Assembly (NCBI GenBank): GCA_963930655.1
Contig: OZ005605.1
Span: 12,965,501 to 13,029,500, forward strand
From: Myrica gale
Taxonomy: Eukaryota > Streptophyta > Magnoliopsida > Fagales > Myricaceae
Length of the DNA: 64,000 bases
Direction of reading: 5' to 3'
A model generated the notes under the pieces. That model was not told where the DNA came from and did not search any database. It saw nothing but the letters and a program-made list of their open reading frames with translations. Position 1 is the first letter of the stretch, and every line of letters begins with the position of its first letter. Made by a program: the position numbers and the translations under genes. Below, in pieces: positions 12,601 through 21,864 of this stretch.

Positions 12601-13811
12601 AACATCATGTTAGATGCATGCATTTCAGAGGAGAGGTGGGATGATTTTGAGAATATTTACAGGAGGATGCTGCACAATGGGTATCACTTTAATGCAAAGC
12701 GTCATCTTTGGATGATATTGGATGCTTCTAGAGCAGGAAAGGTATTTCCCTCCCTCCTGTCCTATATTTCGTCTCATGGTAGCAAGTTAGGTCTTGTTTG
12801 GAAATCTTGTGGTAAAGGAATGTTTGAGTCTATTTCACTATTTACATGTCAGAGCAAGTGGAGTAATTTGCACAAATGGCTAAAAATACCAAGAAATAAA
12901 TGTCCTAGAAAACGTAAACTGATCTTCTGTGTCCAAATATTTATCCTGAGTTCAGTTTCTGTTGTAAGCAGATGGAATGTCCCTAGAAATAAATGTTTCA
13001 GAGGTCCTTGACTGATCTTCTATGTCCCAATATTGAAACTGAGGTCAGGTGCTATTGTAAGCAGAGCAGATGTTCATTTCACTTTTGGAAAGGAATAGGG
13101 AGCAATTACATTTAAGAATATAAGACACTGTACTTGGGCATTTGAAAAATTAAGAATTGGACTATTCTTATCCAAGGGTTTACATTTTGTTTGTGTTATC
13201 TTTGAATCAATAAAGTATCTAAGACTGTAGGTGTTCCAGGTGTACATACATGCACCGTAAACATATATTACTTTTACCTCGGGGGGTGTGCAGCATCTGC
13301 ATGTCACTTGGTCTTTTTAAGCATAAATCCCAGATAGTAACCATTTTAGGTGTTAAATTTAATCCTTAGTCCTGCACTAATTCTCTTGGGAACCATGCAT
13401 TCTTGCCAGGGAGAGTTATTGGAGACAACCTGGAATCATTTGGCCCGGGCAGATAGGACTGCACCATCTCCTCTCATCAAAGAAATGTTTCTAATGAAGC
13501 TAGAGAATGATGACTATGCTGCTGCTCTTGCATGTGTTACTAGTCATCCCGTGGTTGACTTGCAGGCATTCTCTACGATGGCGTGGTTGAATTTATTCAA
13601 TAAAAATGCTCACAGGTTTCGGAAGGATGCACTTTTCCGGTTAATAAATGAGGTTAGCATACTTATTAGCAGAACTGAATTGCAGAATCCGGTAGTTCTC
13701 AATCTGATATCTGCTTGTAAAGAATTTTGTAGGACTCAGATGACATTGGCTGAGATTAAACAAATAGAAGCTGTTAGTACTGTTCGAACTGAATTAGCTT
13801 CGAAATCTTGA
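601..13811 (+). CDS. DG1: DG1-like chloroplast PPR protein, 3' part (5' end outside window)
   Basis: Five exons join in frame: 601-714, 2394-2484, 2564-2721, 12310-12741 and 13410-13811 (stop TGA). All flanking introns are GT-AG and phases agree at each junction. The product has PPR helical repeats, for example the stretches VTYTGLIQACLDSG, NIMLKAYILNGMFEEAKDLF and YTFNIMLDACISEERWDDFE, followed by a non-PPR C-terminal part rich in Leu/Ala. The order and wording of the segments (VLNAC...QW, TYGLVME, LVHEFF, DMERRG, HLWMILDASRAGK) match what I recall of Arabidopsis DELAYED GREENING 1 (At5g67570, EMB1408), a P-type PPR protein needed for early chloroplast development and reported to bind sigma factor SIG6. 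The assignment is from memory. About 399 residues are visible; the plastid transit peptide and the N-terminal exons lie upstream of the window. The third visible intron is 9.6 kb because of nested LINEs. No break was seen in the exons, so the gene looks functional. Confidence 0.88.
965..1440 (+). repeat. Short diverged tandem duplication, second copy split by a SINE
   Basis: The stretch 965-1040 (from TTTAGCAGCA to GTACTGTAA) recurs as 1081-1111 continued at 1396-1440 (from TTTAGCAGCA to ATACTGTAA). The copies differ by scattered substitutions. The second copy is interrupted by the SINE at 1112-1379. It lies in the intron between the first two visible exons of the PPR gene. Confidence 0.75.
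1112..1379 (+). mobile_element. tRNA-derived SINE with perfect 16-bp target duplication
   Basis: A box A-like motif (TAGCCCAAGTGG) lies near the 5' end and a box B-like motif (GATCGAACCC) about 50 bases later, as expected of a pol III promoter from a tRNA. The element ends TTTAGC followed by a run of about nine A. It is flanked by a perfect direct repeat GCATTAATCTTATCTG at 1096-1111 and 1380-1395. The family name is unknown to me. The intact duplication suggests a fairly recent insertion. Confidence 0.85.
1396..2393. other. PPR intron, no further feature seen
   Basis: Remainder of the intron between exons 601-714 and 2394-2484. It is AT-rich with a few short open frames but no recognisable protein, RNA gene or repeat pair. 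Confidence 0.5.
2722..3699. other. PPR third visible intron, part before the LINE nest
   Basis: Ordinary AT-rich intron sequence with poly-pyrimidine and poly-T runs. No coding or repeat structure was recognised before the LINE A target duplication at 3700. Confidence 0.5.
4475..8128 (-). pseudogene. LINE B ORF2: endonuclease-reverse transcriptase with one internal stop
   Basis: One frame of 1,217 codons read from 8128. The N-terminal APE-type endonuclease shows SWNVRGLN, LQETK, GDFNVTHFP and SDHFPI. The reverse transcriptase shows [23 protein letters not shown] and the catalytic FADD at about 6050. The C-terminal zf-RVT region has a WCYLC...HILIHC pattern. The frame is broken once, by TGA at 6832-6830, in the context EDAC-stop-LERPF; LINE C has Trp at this place (AVWLERPF), so a TGG to TGA change is the simple reading. 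The preferred start is the second ATG at 8125, which overlaps the ORF1 stop. The job of the family is target-primed reverse transcription. Confidence 0.92.
8125..10099 (-). pseudogene. LINE B ORF1, frame broken by a 169-bp tandem duplication
   Basis: The N-terminal part (10099 to about 9150) begins MSFSRRFSVEAKEFQVSVL and resembles the ORF1 proteins of plant L1-type LINEs, thought to bind the element RNA. The C-terminal part, in another frame, ends ...STINYDGK...ALMVIR, and its TGA (8127-8125) overlaps the ORF2 start. A near-identical segment occurs at 8871-8985 and 9040-9155 with a period of 169 bases, which is not a multiple of three; it moves the downstream part out of frame. A Pro/Ser/Gly-rich low-complexity linker lies in the middle. 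I saw no zinc knuckle. Confidence 0.8.
10100..10300 (-). promoter_or_regulatory. LINE B 5'UTR, likely internal promoter region
   Basis: About 200 bases between the 5' end of the element, set by the target duplication, and the ORF1 ATG at 10099. It carries a pyrimidine/GA-rich tract (AGAGAGAGAAGCTCTCTCTT near 10240). L1-type elements carry their promoter here; no specific motif was identified. Confidence 0.45.
10569..12309. other. PPR third visible intron, part after the LINE nest
   Basis: AT-rich intron sequence leading to the acceptor TTTCCACAG before 12310. Short open frames are present but none resembles a known protein. Confidence 0.5.
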
Positions 13812-13952
13812 TAAAACATTTAAATGTGTTTGGCTTCACCGTTGTGTACTGGAACCAAGGATTCCTACTTCGTGTGGTCTAGACAAAATTATTTCCATGA
13901 AGGAAGGAAAAAAACGAGAGAATCAACCTCAACATATTGTAAAAATGTTAAA

Positions 13953-14152
13953 AAGAGAGCCCCCAAGGGTTTGGTGTGGTGGTAAGGCTTCGGCTTGGGT
14001 TCTAACATGTCCCAAGTTCGAGTCCCAACACTCTCATTATCGCCCTTGACTTACCCGCTCCCTAGGTTGTGGGGTCGGTCCAGGGGGTCGGGGTTTGTAC
14101 TTTAGGGTTTGGCCAAAAGGGTCCGGCTTTGGGAGATTTCCTCGTCATAAAA
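13953..14152 (+). mobile_element. tRNA-derived SINE downstream of the PPR gene
   Basis: A box A-like TGGTGTGGTGG and a perfect-looking box B (AGTTCGAGTCCC) are followed by a body of about 110 bases ending TCGTCAT plus A. A 12-bp direct repeat AAAAATGTTAAA flanks it at 13941-13952 and 14153-14164; its A-rich left part makes the exact 3' border uncertain by a few bases. It differs from the SINE at 1112. Confidence 0.8.
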
Positions 14153-15130
14153 AAAAATGTTAAATGAGGATTTTTGCCTTAATCATGAATTTCTCCATCA
14201 TTTTTGAAAATAGTCATGCATGGCACTTGGAGCTTTGGTTTTTGAGAGTATCATTGCAGACTTATTCCAGCAATAACACTGGACACTTTGTACTTTGTTA
14301 CGCACATTGTCATTTAAATATAGATGACAAACTTTGCTTATAATTGCTTACTGATTGAGCGGGTTGTGATTTCCTGAGTCCCTTAAGCATCTACGAATCA
14401 CGATCCTCGACAATTTCCTACCTTAATTGCACTATGCAATTTGAAGAGAGGTAGACACAATAGAAGGGTCTCATTGTATGACCTACTATTTTATGTTGTT
14501 CATTTAAAGTTTTAGAGCAGCATGAACCCTATAATGAAGTTCATCTATTGTGTCTATCTCTCTCCAAATTCGGAGAGGAAATTACAAAGAATAATACAGC
14601 ATCTATATAGTATTATAGCAGTCTTGTGCAAAACCGCCTCAACAAATCCACTTCACTTAGAGCACCTCCTCAAACAGAGCAGAGCATGCTCTAACATGCG
14701 CAATGTTAGAGCATTTTGGTTGTGTTCTGATTTTCTAAAACAAACTAGAACATATATGCCCACAGTAATTCTTTTGATTAGTTGAATATATTATACGAGC
14801 ATTTTGATTCATTGAATTTCAAACACTTACGGTACACAGAATAATATTTTTATTTATATGAATCAAATTTTATGTAGTCTAGGATAATTCATAAGCCAAT
14901 TTTGGGAAATTTTTTTGTAGAACGATAATTTGGGTTTAAGCTTTTATTGGGCTTTTTTTTTCTGGGCTAAGTAATATTTTGGATTAGGATTATCTAAGAT
15001 TTTTTACCCGAATTCGAGAAGAAACACAAAAAATTAAATGTTATTGATTCCACGTTGATCAAAGAGAGACACATCAATCATTGAATTTTGTTGGTTTCAC
15101 ATTGACTAAATATGGGCAACATTAAAATAT

Positions 15131-15440
15131 GGAAAAATAACAAATCACTCACTAGGTTTTAGTGCATTTTTAAAAAACACTAGGTTTTTTTAAATAAAAT
15201 AAAAAAACTCATAGAATTTGTCATTTTAGTATTCAAACATTATTAGATCCAATATCGTTACAAGCATTTAAAGAAAATTTTTTCTTGTCCAATCGCAATG
15301 TGACATGTGTCATTAAAATAATTAAAAATTTAAATATAAATTAAATAAAAACATATAATTTAATACTAAAGTTAAAATTTTATAATGTTTGGGAGTCCCC
15401 ACCCAGCAGTGGGTTGGTTGGGGGAGCTCCCCCAGCACCC
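15131..15440 (+). repeat. Left terminal inverted repeat of the Pack-MULE
   Basis: AT-rich arm that pairs with 20150-20489 over its length with scattered mismatches and small indels. Both arms include the complement of the ACAAGAAAAAATTT type segment and of TTTAATACTAAAGTTAAA. The inner edge is GC-rich (GGGAGTCCCCACCC) and less certain. Confidence 0.75.
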
Positions 15441-15499
15441 AGGCGGCTGCACCCAGGCGGCTGCTAGTAAATTGGGGAACCCCTTGCCCCAATATCCCG

Positions 15500-15772
15500 G
15501 ATCTCTGCCACCACATTAAAGAGCACATTGAGGTAAAGATTGGTTTGAAGGTTGACAGTGTTTAGGCTAAGACCGTAGTACACAACCGAGCACAAGAAAT
15601 TAATGGCGACGACTAGAAAAAGACTGATGCAATTGATTGGTGAGCGAACGACGTCTATGAGAGAACTATTGATTGCTTGTTTCGCTTTCGATTGCTCCTT
15701 GCAGCTTTGTTCATAGTTTGAACTGTTGTTTGCTTCTTCATTTAGTGCCAAAACAACTTGATCAGGGAGGTG
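15500..15772 (-). pseudogene. Captured OCT transporter fragment, downstream part
   Basis: Read on the minus strand, it gives the stretches HLPDQVVLALNEE, SLIDVVRSP and FLVVAINFLCSVVYYGLSLN, then TNLYLNVLFNVVAE. These match the middle of plant organic cation/carnitine transporters of the major facilitator superfamily: the cytoplasmic loop followed by a membrane segment. Similarity stops near 15500, after VVAE, where family members continue MPAF. It is a captured, non-functional piece. It continues, in protein order, the fragment at 19728-20135. Confidence 0.8.
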
Positions 15773-15777
15773 CTTTC

Positions 15778-18700
15778 TGTTGAGACACAGCCAGCTGCCA
15801 GCACAAAATCCTCTCAGCAACCCAAGCTCGTCTTGTCAACCTCCAGTACCAGCTTGCTACTCTGAAAAAGAGTACAGACACTATTTCGGTCTATTACAAC
15901 AAAGTTAAGCTTCTCTTGACACTCTTTCAGCCGCTGCAAAACCTTTATCTGATACTGAATTTATCACATACCTTCTTGCTGGTTTGGGTTCTGATTTTGA
16001 TTCCCTTGTCACGTCCATTACAACACGTCTTGACCCAGTTTCACCTGATGATCTCTATGGTCACTTGTTGACATATGAAGCCCGACTCACTCACAATCAG
16101 CCTCCTAACATATCGTTTAATGTCACTACCAAACAGCAGCCTTCCTCTTCACCACAAGGTGGCCGTGGGTTTCGTGGCTATAGAGGTCGTGGGACTCGTG
16201 GTGGACGTTCTGTCTCTCCATTTCCTGACACTCGTCCTCTTTGCCAAGTTTGCTCCAAACCTGGGCACACTGCCCTTGTGTGCTACAACCGCTTCAACCA
16301 AGCATTTTAGGCACCTCCTCATACTATAATTGTTGTTCACTACTCATCTACTTCCCAGGATTCTAACTGGTATCCCGACACAACTCCCACTCATCACATG
16401 ACCTCTGATTATCAGAATATGTCCTTCCCTCAGCAGTACATGGGTGAAGACCAGGTTAAAATTGGGGATGACACTACCATGCCCATACATCACACTGGTG
16501 GTTCGTTTATTTCTACCCCTTCGTTCTCTTCCTTTACACAATCTCCTTCATGTTCCTTCTCTTACAAAAATTTGGTCTCTATTCGACAATTTTGTTCTGA
16601 CAACAACGCATTTTTTGCGTTTCATTCCAATTACTTTCTTGTGAAGGATTCTTCAACCCATACCACACTCCTCCGAGATCCAACTAAACATGGTCTGTAC
16701 GTGTTTCCAGCCTCTCCACTGACCTCTCCTTCTGCCTGTGTCGGCGAGGGCACCTCTGTGTCCTCTTGGCATCATCGATTGGGTCACCTTTCTCTTCGTT
16801 TGGTGCAACAAGTCCTTAGCAAATTTCAGCTTCCAGTCTCTACCACTGCGTCCTCTGTTTGTAATGCATGGCGCCTCACTAAGAGCCATGCACTTCCTTT
16901 TTCTTGTTCCACAACTTGTACTACAACCCCTCTTGAGCTTGTTCACACTGACTTTTGGGGTCCCTCTCCTACTATCTCTGTTTCTGGTTTTCGGTATTAT
17001 GTCTCATTTTAGATGACTACAGCGGTTTACCTGGCTTTATCCCCTTAAATACAAGTATGAGGTTTACTCTGTGTTTCTCCACTTTCAGCGTCTTGTTGAA
17101 AATTTATTATCCAGTCATATTAAAAGTATACAGTCCGATTGGGGCGGGGAATATCAGTCGTTATCTAAATACTTTGACGCCACTGGTATTCTTCATCGTG
17201 TCTCCTGTCCGCATACTCCTCAGCAAAATGGTATTGCTGAGAGGAAACACACACATTGTTGAAACAGGGCTCACTCTCTTAGCCCATTCTTCTGTTCCTC
17301 ATATCTACTGGCTTGAGGCTTTCAATATTGCGGTCTATTTGATTAACTGAATGTCTTCCTCTTTTCTCTCTAATCGGTCTCCATATGAACTTCTCCACAA
17401 CTGCCCTCCCGATTACTTATTTTTAAAGACCTTTGGTTGTTCCTGTTGGCCACACCTTCGACCCTATACTCACACCAAATTTGAAAACCGTTCTCTTCTT
17501 TGTACCTTCTTGGGCTATAGCTCCTGACACAGGCTATCTTTGCCTTCATTCTCCTACAGGTCGCCTATATGTCTCTTGCAATGTCCTGTTTGACGAAACT
17601 TCTTTCCCGTTTCATCACACGACCTCTACTCCTTCCTCTCCTGCCCCATCCACGCTCCCTGCCATGTTACTGCTCCCTCTTATTCCACCAACACTTCAAA
17701 CAGCCCCTTTACCTATTTCATCTCCTCATATCCAGGCCTCTTCTATAGTGCCTTCACCACCTCTGTCCCCTGATTGAACTTCTTCCTCCATACCTGTCCC
17801 TCCTCCTCCACCACCGAGATATACTACTCGGCCCACTCATAATATTGTTCGTTCAAAAGTTCGTACATATGGTACCATTTCCTGGCCTCCTCGTGCTCAT
17901 GTTACCTCCTCTCTCTCTATCCCTGAGGAACCATCGTGTGTCTCTGAGGCTCTCAAGTTTCCTGAATGGCGTCGAGCCATGCAACTTGAGTTCCAGGCTT
18001 TACTTGACAACAAGACCTAGTCACTTGTTCCTGTTGTTTTGACTAACAATCTGGTTAGTTGCAGGTGGATTTTTAAGATTAAACGTCATGTTGATGGTTC
18101 TTTGGAACGTTGGAAAGTCCGCCTTGTTGCAAAAGGTTATCACTAGCTTGATGGTGTTGATTTTACTGAGACTTTTAGTCCGGTAGTTAAACCCACCACG
18201 GTTCGAGTTGTTCTTGCACTTGTCGTTGCCTCCACTTGGTCCATCCGCCAGCTTGATATTCAGAATGTTTTTCTCCATAGAGACCTCCCTGACACTGTGT
18301 ACACGAGTCAGCCTCCTGGGTTCTTGGATCCAGATTTTCCCCATCATATTTGTCGTCTTCATAAAGCTTTCTACGTCCTTAAACAGGCCCCCAGAGCTTG
18401 GTTTCATCGCCTTAGCGCACGGATCCTTGAACTTAGGTTTCATTCTTCTAAATCTGACTCTTCCTTATTTATTTTATTACACCATTCTCATACAATTTTC
18501 GTCCTCATCTATGTGGATGATATTGTTATTACCGGGTCCAGTACTTCTGCGATTTCTGACTTGGTTACTTCTATTTCTACTGTTTTTTCGATCAAGGACC
18601 TTGAGTCCCTCTCTTATTTTCTGGGTCTTGAAGTTCACCGCAACTCCTCTGGTCTTCTTTTATCACAAAAGAAGTATGTTGCCGATTTACTGAAGTATGT

Positions 18701-19722
18701 TCTGCCAAGCCGGTTGCTTCTCCTATGGCCATCTCCACCCACTTTTCAGCCCATACGGGGGATCTCTATCCAAACCCCACTCACTTCAGGAGCATTGTTG
18801 GAGGTCTTCAGTACTTGTCCTTCACCAGACCGGACCTTGCTTTTGCTGTCTCCAAAGTTTGCCAGTATATGCACTCTCCTTGTCTGCCTCACTGGCAAGC
18901 TGTTAAAAGGATCCTCAGGTACCTGCAACATACTTCTCATTATGCTTTTTTCCTTCAGTCAGCCAGTTCTTCGTCTCGCACGGCTTTTTCGGATGTCGGC
19001 TGAGCCGACTGTCCCGACGACCGTCGTTCCACCGGTGGTCATTGCATTTTCTTTGGTAGTAATCTTGTTTCGTAGAGCTCTCGCAAGCAGCCAACGGTGG
19101 CTCGTTCTAGCATCGAGGCTGAATATAAATGTGTTGCTAATACCACTGCTGATCTTCTATGGCTTCAGTCTGAACTCGGCGTGTTTCTTCCCAAACCACC
19201 AGTCCTCTGGTGTGACAACCTTGGTGCCACCTACTTGTCTGTCAATCCTGTGCTTCACTCCCGCACCAAGCACGTTGACATTGACTTCCACTTTGTGCGT
19301 GATCGTGTTGCTAATGGCACCCTCCTGATTTCCTTTCTCTCTAGCCGCGATCAACTCGCCGATATTTTTACCAAACCACTGTCTGTCTCTCGATTTAGTC
19401 TTTTGCGTTCAAGCCTCACTGTTGTTCCCTTACCGTTCAGCTTGCGGGGGAATGTTGAGACACAAACAGCTGCCAGCACAAAATCCTCTCAGCAACTCAA
19501 GACGTCTACTACAGCTCCACAATCCATGTCCTCTCTTCCTAAAGCTTCAACAGCTCATGCAGAAGATTTTGTCGTTATGTGACTCACCTCATGACTCACC
19601 TTTCTTTGTGTAATATTCTTGGCATATTCTTTTAGGTTGTTAGCCCTGCGTGGCTATATATACACTCACTGTAGAACGAATGAATTAATTAAGAAATATA
19701 CAAAGATATATTTGTTTCTTCA
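15778..19722 (+). mobile_element. Ty1/copia LTR retrotransposon fossil inside the Pack-MULE
   Basis: Copia order of parts is visible. Gag with a CX2CX4HX4C zinc knuckle lies near 16240-16290. A GAG-pre-integrase region (SWHHRLGHLS) lies near 16770, and the integrase core near 16940-17260. Reverse transcriptase with YVDD lies near 18510, and RNase H near 19090-19380. A right LTR of about 270 bases (19453-19722, TGTTGAGACAC to TTCTTCA) is preceded by a purine tract. The left end carries only a short stretch of the same LTR sequence. A 5-bp target duplication CTTTC lies at 15773-15777 and 19723-19727. The coding region is broken in many places, so this is an old, dead copy. It is younger than the Pack-MULE it sits in. 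Confidence 0.9.
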
Positions 19723-19727
19723 CTTTC

Positions 19728-20135
19728 TATTTGACTTGGCAATGGCGTGCATGAGTATATATCATGGCCTCCTTTACTTACTTTCCCTCGAACGAGGTCC
19801 ATCTTGGAGACTCGGAGATAAAAGGAAGGACAGCGACGAGGAAGATAAAAGGGAATGGAGGAAGCAATATAAAGAGCATGCCATGATTGAAAAATGTATG
19901 CTATGCCCGAGAGTGCAGCAATTCCAGATGAGAAGAAGTAAAATGTGCACATCCCAACAGCCCCGCGCTAGCGCGCCTTGAAGGACCAACGGGCTCTGTG
20001 GCCAAGACGAAAAGCACAAAGGCCAACGCCGCCTGTGCTGAAACCAGTTAGGATGCGTAGTAGGACGTATGTCCAGTAGTCCGGCGAAAAAGCTGTCAAG
20101 CAGCCACAGATGGCGTTTAAGACACAAACTACTGT
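19728..20135 (-). pseudogene. Captured OCT transporter fragment, upstream part
   Basis: Minus-strand reading gives LTAFSPDYWTYVLLRILTGF, STGGVGLCAF, ATEPVGP, FYFFSSGIAALSGIAYIFQ and YLVRGKVS across more than one frame. These follow the order of membrane segments and the conserved SPRW..VRGK loop of plant organic cation/carnitine transporters. Frame changes show that it is not a working gene. No intron is seen inside, in line with the mostly intronless OCT genes of plants, or with capture of a single exon. It abuts the right MULE arm at about 20135. Confidence 0.8.
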
Positions 20136-20149
20136 TAGAGGGATTCCTC

Positions 20150-20489
20150 CCCCTCCACCGTGAATGGGTCGGGGTGGGACTCCCCTCCTAACATTTTCGT
20201 TTTTTTTTTCTTTAGATTTTAAGATTTTAAAATTTAAAATTTAACTTTAGTATTAAATTATACGTTTTTGTTTATTTTATATTTTAATTTTTAATTTTTT
20301 GAATATTTATTTTAATGACACTTGTCGTATTGCGGTTGGACAAGAAAAAATTTCCATTAAATGCTTGTAAAGGGTTGGATCTGGTGAAATTTGGTACTAA
20401 AATAACAAAATTCAGTGGATTTTTTTTTAAAAAATCTAATGACTTTTAAAAAAAAAAAAAAAATCTAGTGAATGATTTATCATTTTTCC
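20150..20489 (-). repeat. Right terminal inverted repeat of the Pack-MULE
   Basis: Complement of the left arm (15131-15440). It ends ATTTTTCC at 20489, next to the 9-bp flank TAAAAATAT, and contains a long A/T run at 20425-20462. Confidence 0.75.
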
Positions 20490-20945
20490 TAAAAATATTG
20501 TAGGATGCATTTAATGTGTAACTATCTATAAATTGTATAGTATACTTCGGTCAGCAATTGCAATTGTAACGGATCGAATATTGATTGTCCTTAACTTAGA
20601 GTAGAGTGCTCCTCATAGAATAATTACAATTTCCAGTCCAATCGTTGGTCTAAGCATTGTCACTCACATGGCCTTGGCTGTAATCGTGGCCAATCGAGAG
20701 GATGACATTCATTTTAGCAAGTCATTACTCTTGAGTTTCGATCTTTCATTAGTGCGAGACTGCGAGGCTAGGTTATTCTGAACTTAGTTTTTTTGGAGTT
20801 AGTTAGTTTGATGATTTAGGCGCATCCGGGATTGTGTGGATAAGGCACATAATTTTAGATTCGATTCTTCTCGTTATCAAATTATTCTTAAGTAGAGGAT
20901 GTTGGAATATGGGTCCCCGTGCTAACATCCTCCGAATTTTTCGTG

Positions 20946-21175
20946 CGTTAAATGAGTTTTTTTTTGCTAAGTAAAGAAGACCCTCAAGGGAGGGATGGAC
21001 CATCTTCAAGCTAGGTTTAAGTCAACCACCACTTAAAACCTGAGAATTTTACACTACAAGGGAACCATCATAGCATAATGAGACTACCGTGATTTAAACC
21101 TTCGTAGAGAGTAAGTCTTGAGTCTTAGACACACCCCACACACCACTAAACCACCACCTTTGGTGGTGATTACTC
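20946..21175 (-). mobile_element. Probable tRNA-derived SINE, minus strand
   Basis: Read on the minus strand, a box A-like TGGTTTAGTGG lies near the start and a weaker box B-like GGTTTAAATCACGG about 60 bases on. The 3' end TTTACTTAGC plus A appears on the plus strand as poly-T at about 20950. No clear target duplication was found, so the borders are approximate and the age is probably greater than that of the other SINEs. Confidence 0.55.
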
Positions 21176-21200
21176 CAATAATTTTGTCTTACATTGTATA

Positions 21201-21447
21201 GGTGGTGTTTGCAAACTATTCTAAAATTTTAGTTAAGAAAAATATTATAAAATAATCTCTTTTACCTCATCAAATTATCTCTTTCTATTATAATAAACAT
21301 AAAAAAATTCATTCAACTCATCTTTTTTTTTTCAGAAATTCCCATTAAATTTTAATTTTTTTAATTATTCTCTCTCAAAATCCAATAAAATTCTAATATA
21401 TCTCAATTTTTACAACATTCTCAACATTTTTGTTTGAAAATAGCACC
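21201..21447. mobile_element. Small AT-rich MITE, GGTG...CACC type
   Basis: The ends GGTGGTGTTTGCAAAC (left) and the complement of GGTGCTATTTTCAAAC (right) form an imperfect inverted repeat around an AT-rich, non-coding middle. A similar element lies at 42688-42873. The target duplication is not clear. The superfamily is uncertain; it may be PIF/Harbinger-like. Confidence 0.5.
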
Positions 21448-21864
21448 CATGGATTCTTCTCCTAACGAGAAAAAATGTCCAATAATAAATATCAATCTAC
21501 ATATGAAGAATAAAAACAAACCGAAAACATGGGGAAAAAATAGAATAACACTGACAACCATTTACAACCCGCAATTTATGGGACTAGTACTAATTTCTTT
21601 GAGAGCAAATACCAAACTTAAAATTTATCACTTGTATAATTTGATAAGATCTAACGGTTAAAATAAGAAAAAAAAAAAGTCACATGCGGTAACCATAGCA
21701 ACGGGATCTTAGGAGAAAACATAGCTATATTAATAAATCCTTTTGGTAATATAAAACTCGATGAGATGAAATCGACAGCTGAGTCTATAAAATTGGTTTT
21801 AGGAGCTTTTGAACATATATATTAATGTCTAAAATGACTGTTATGTTACTGAATTTCTTAAAAT

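Larger units (their letters stand above)
15131..20489. mobile_element. Mutator-like Pack-MULE carrying an OCT gene fragment
   Basis: Long terminal inverted repeats, about 300 bases each, bound the element: GGAAAAATAACAAATCACTC from 15131, and its complement ending at 20489. The 9-bp flanks TTAAAATAT (15122-15130) and TAAAAATAT (20490-20498) match at 8 of 9 positions; 9 bp is the typical Mutator target-duplication length. No transposase was seen. The interior holds two neighbouring parts of an organic cation/carnitine transporter gene, separated by a copia element that inserted later. Capturing host gene pieces between MULE ends is known in plants as Pack-MULE. Without the copia insertion the element is about 1.4 kb. 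Confidence 0.8.

Noticed and set aside
20780-20900. A second SINE with a box B-like AGATTCGATTCTTC near 20860
   Set aside because: Box A is poor, there is no poly-A tail and no target duplication; too weak to list.
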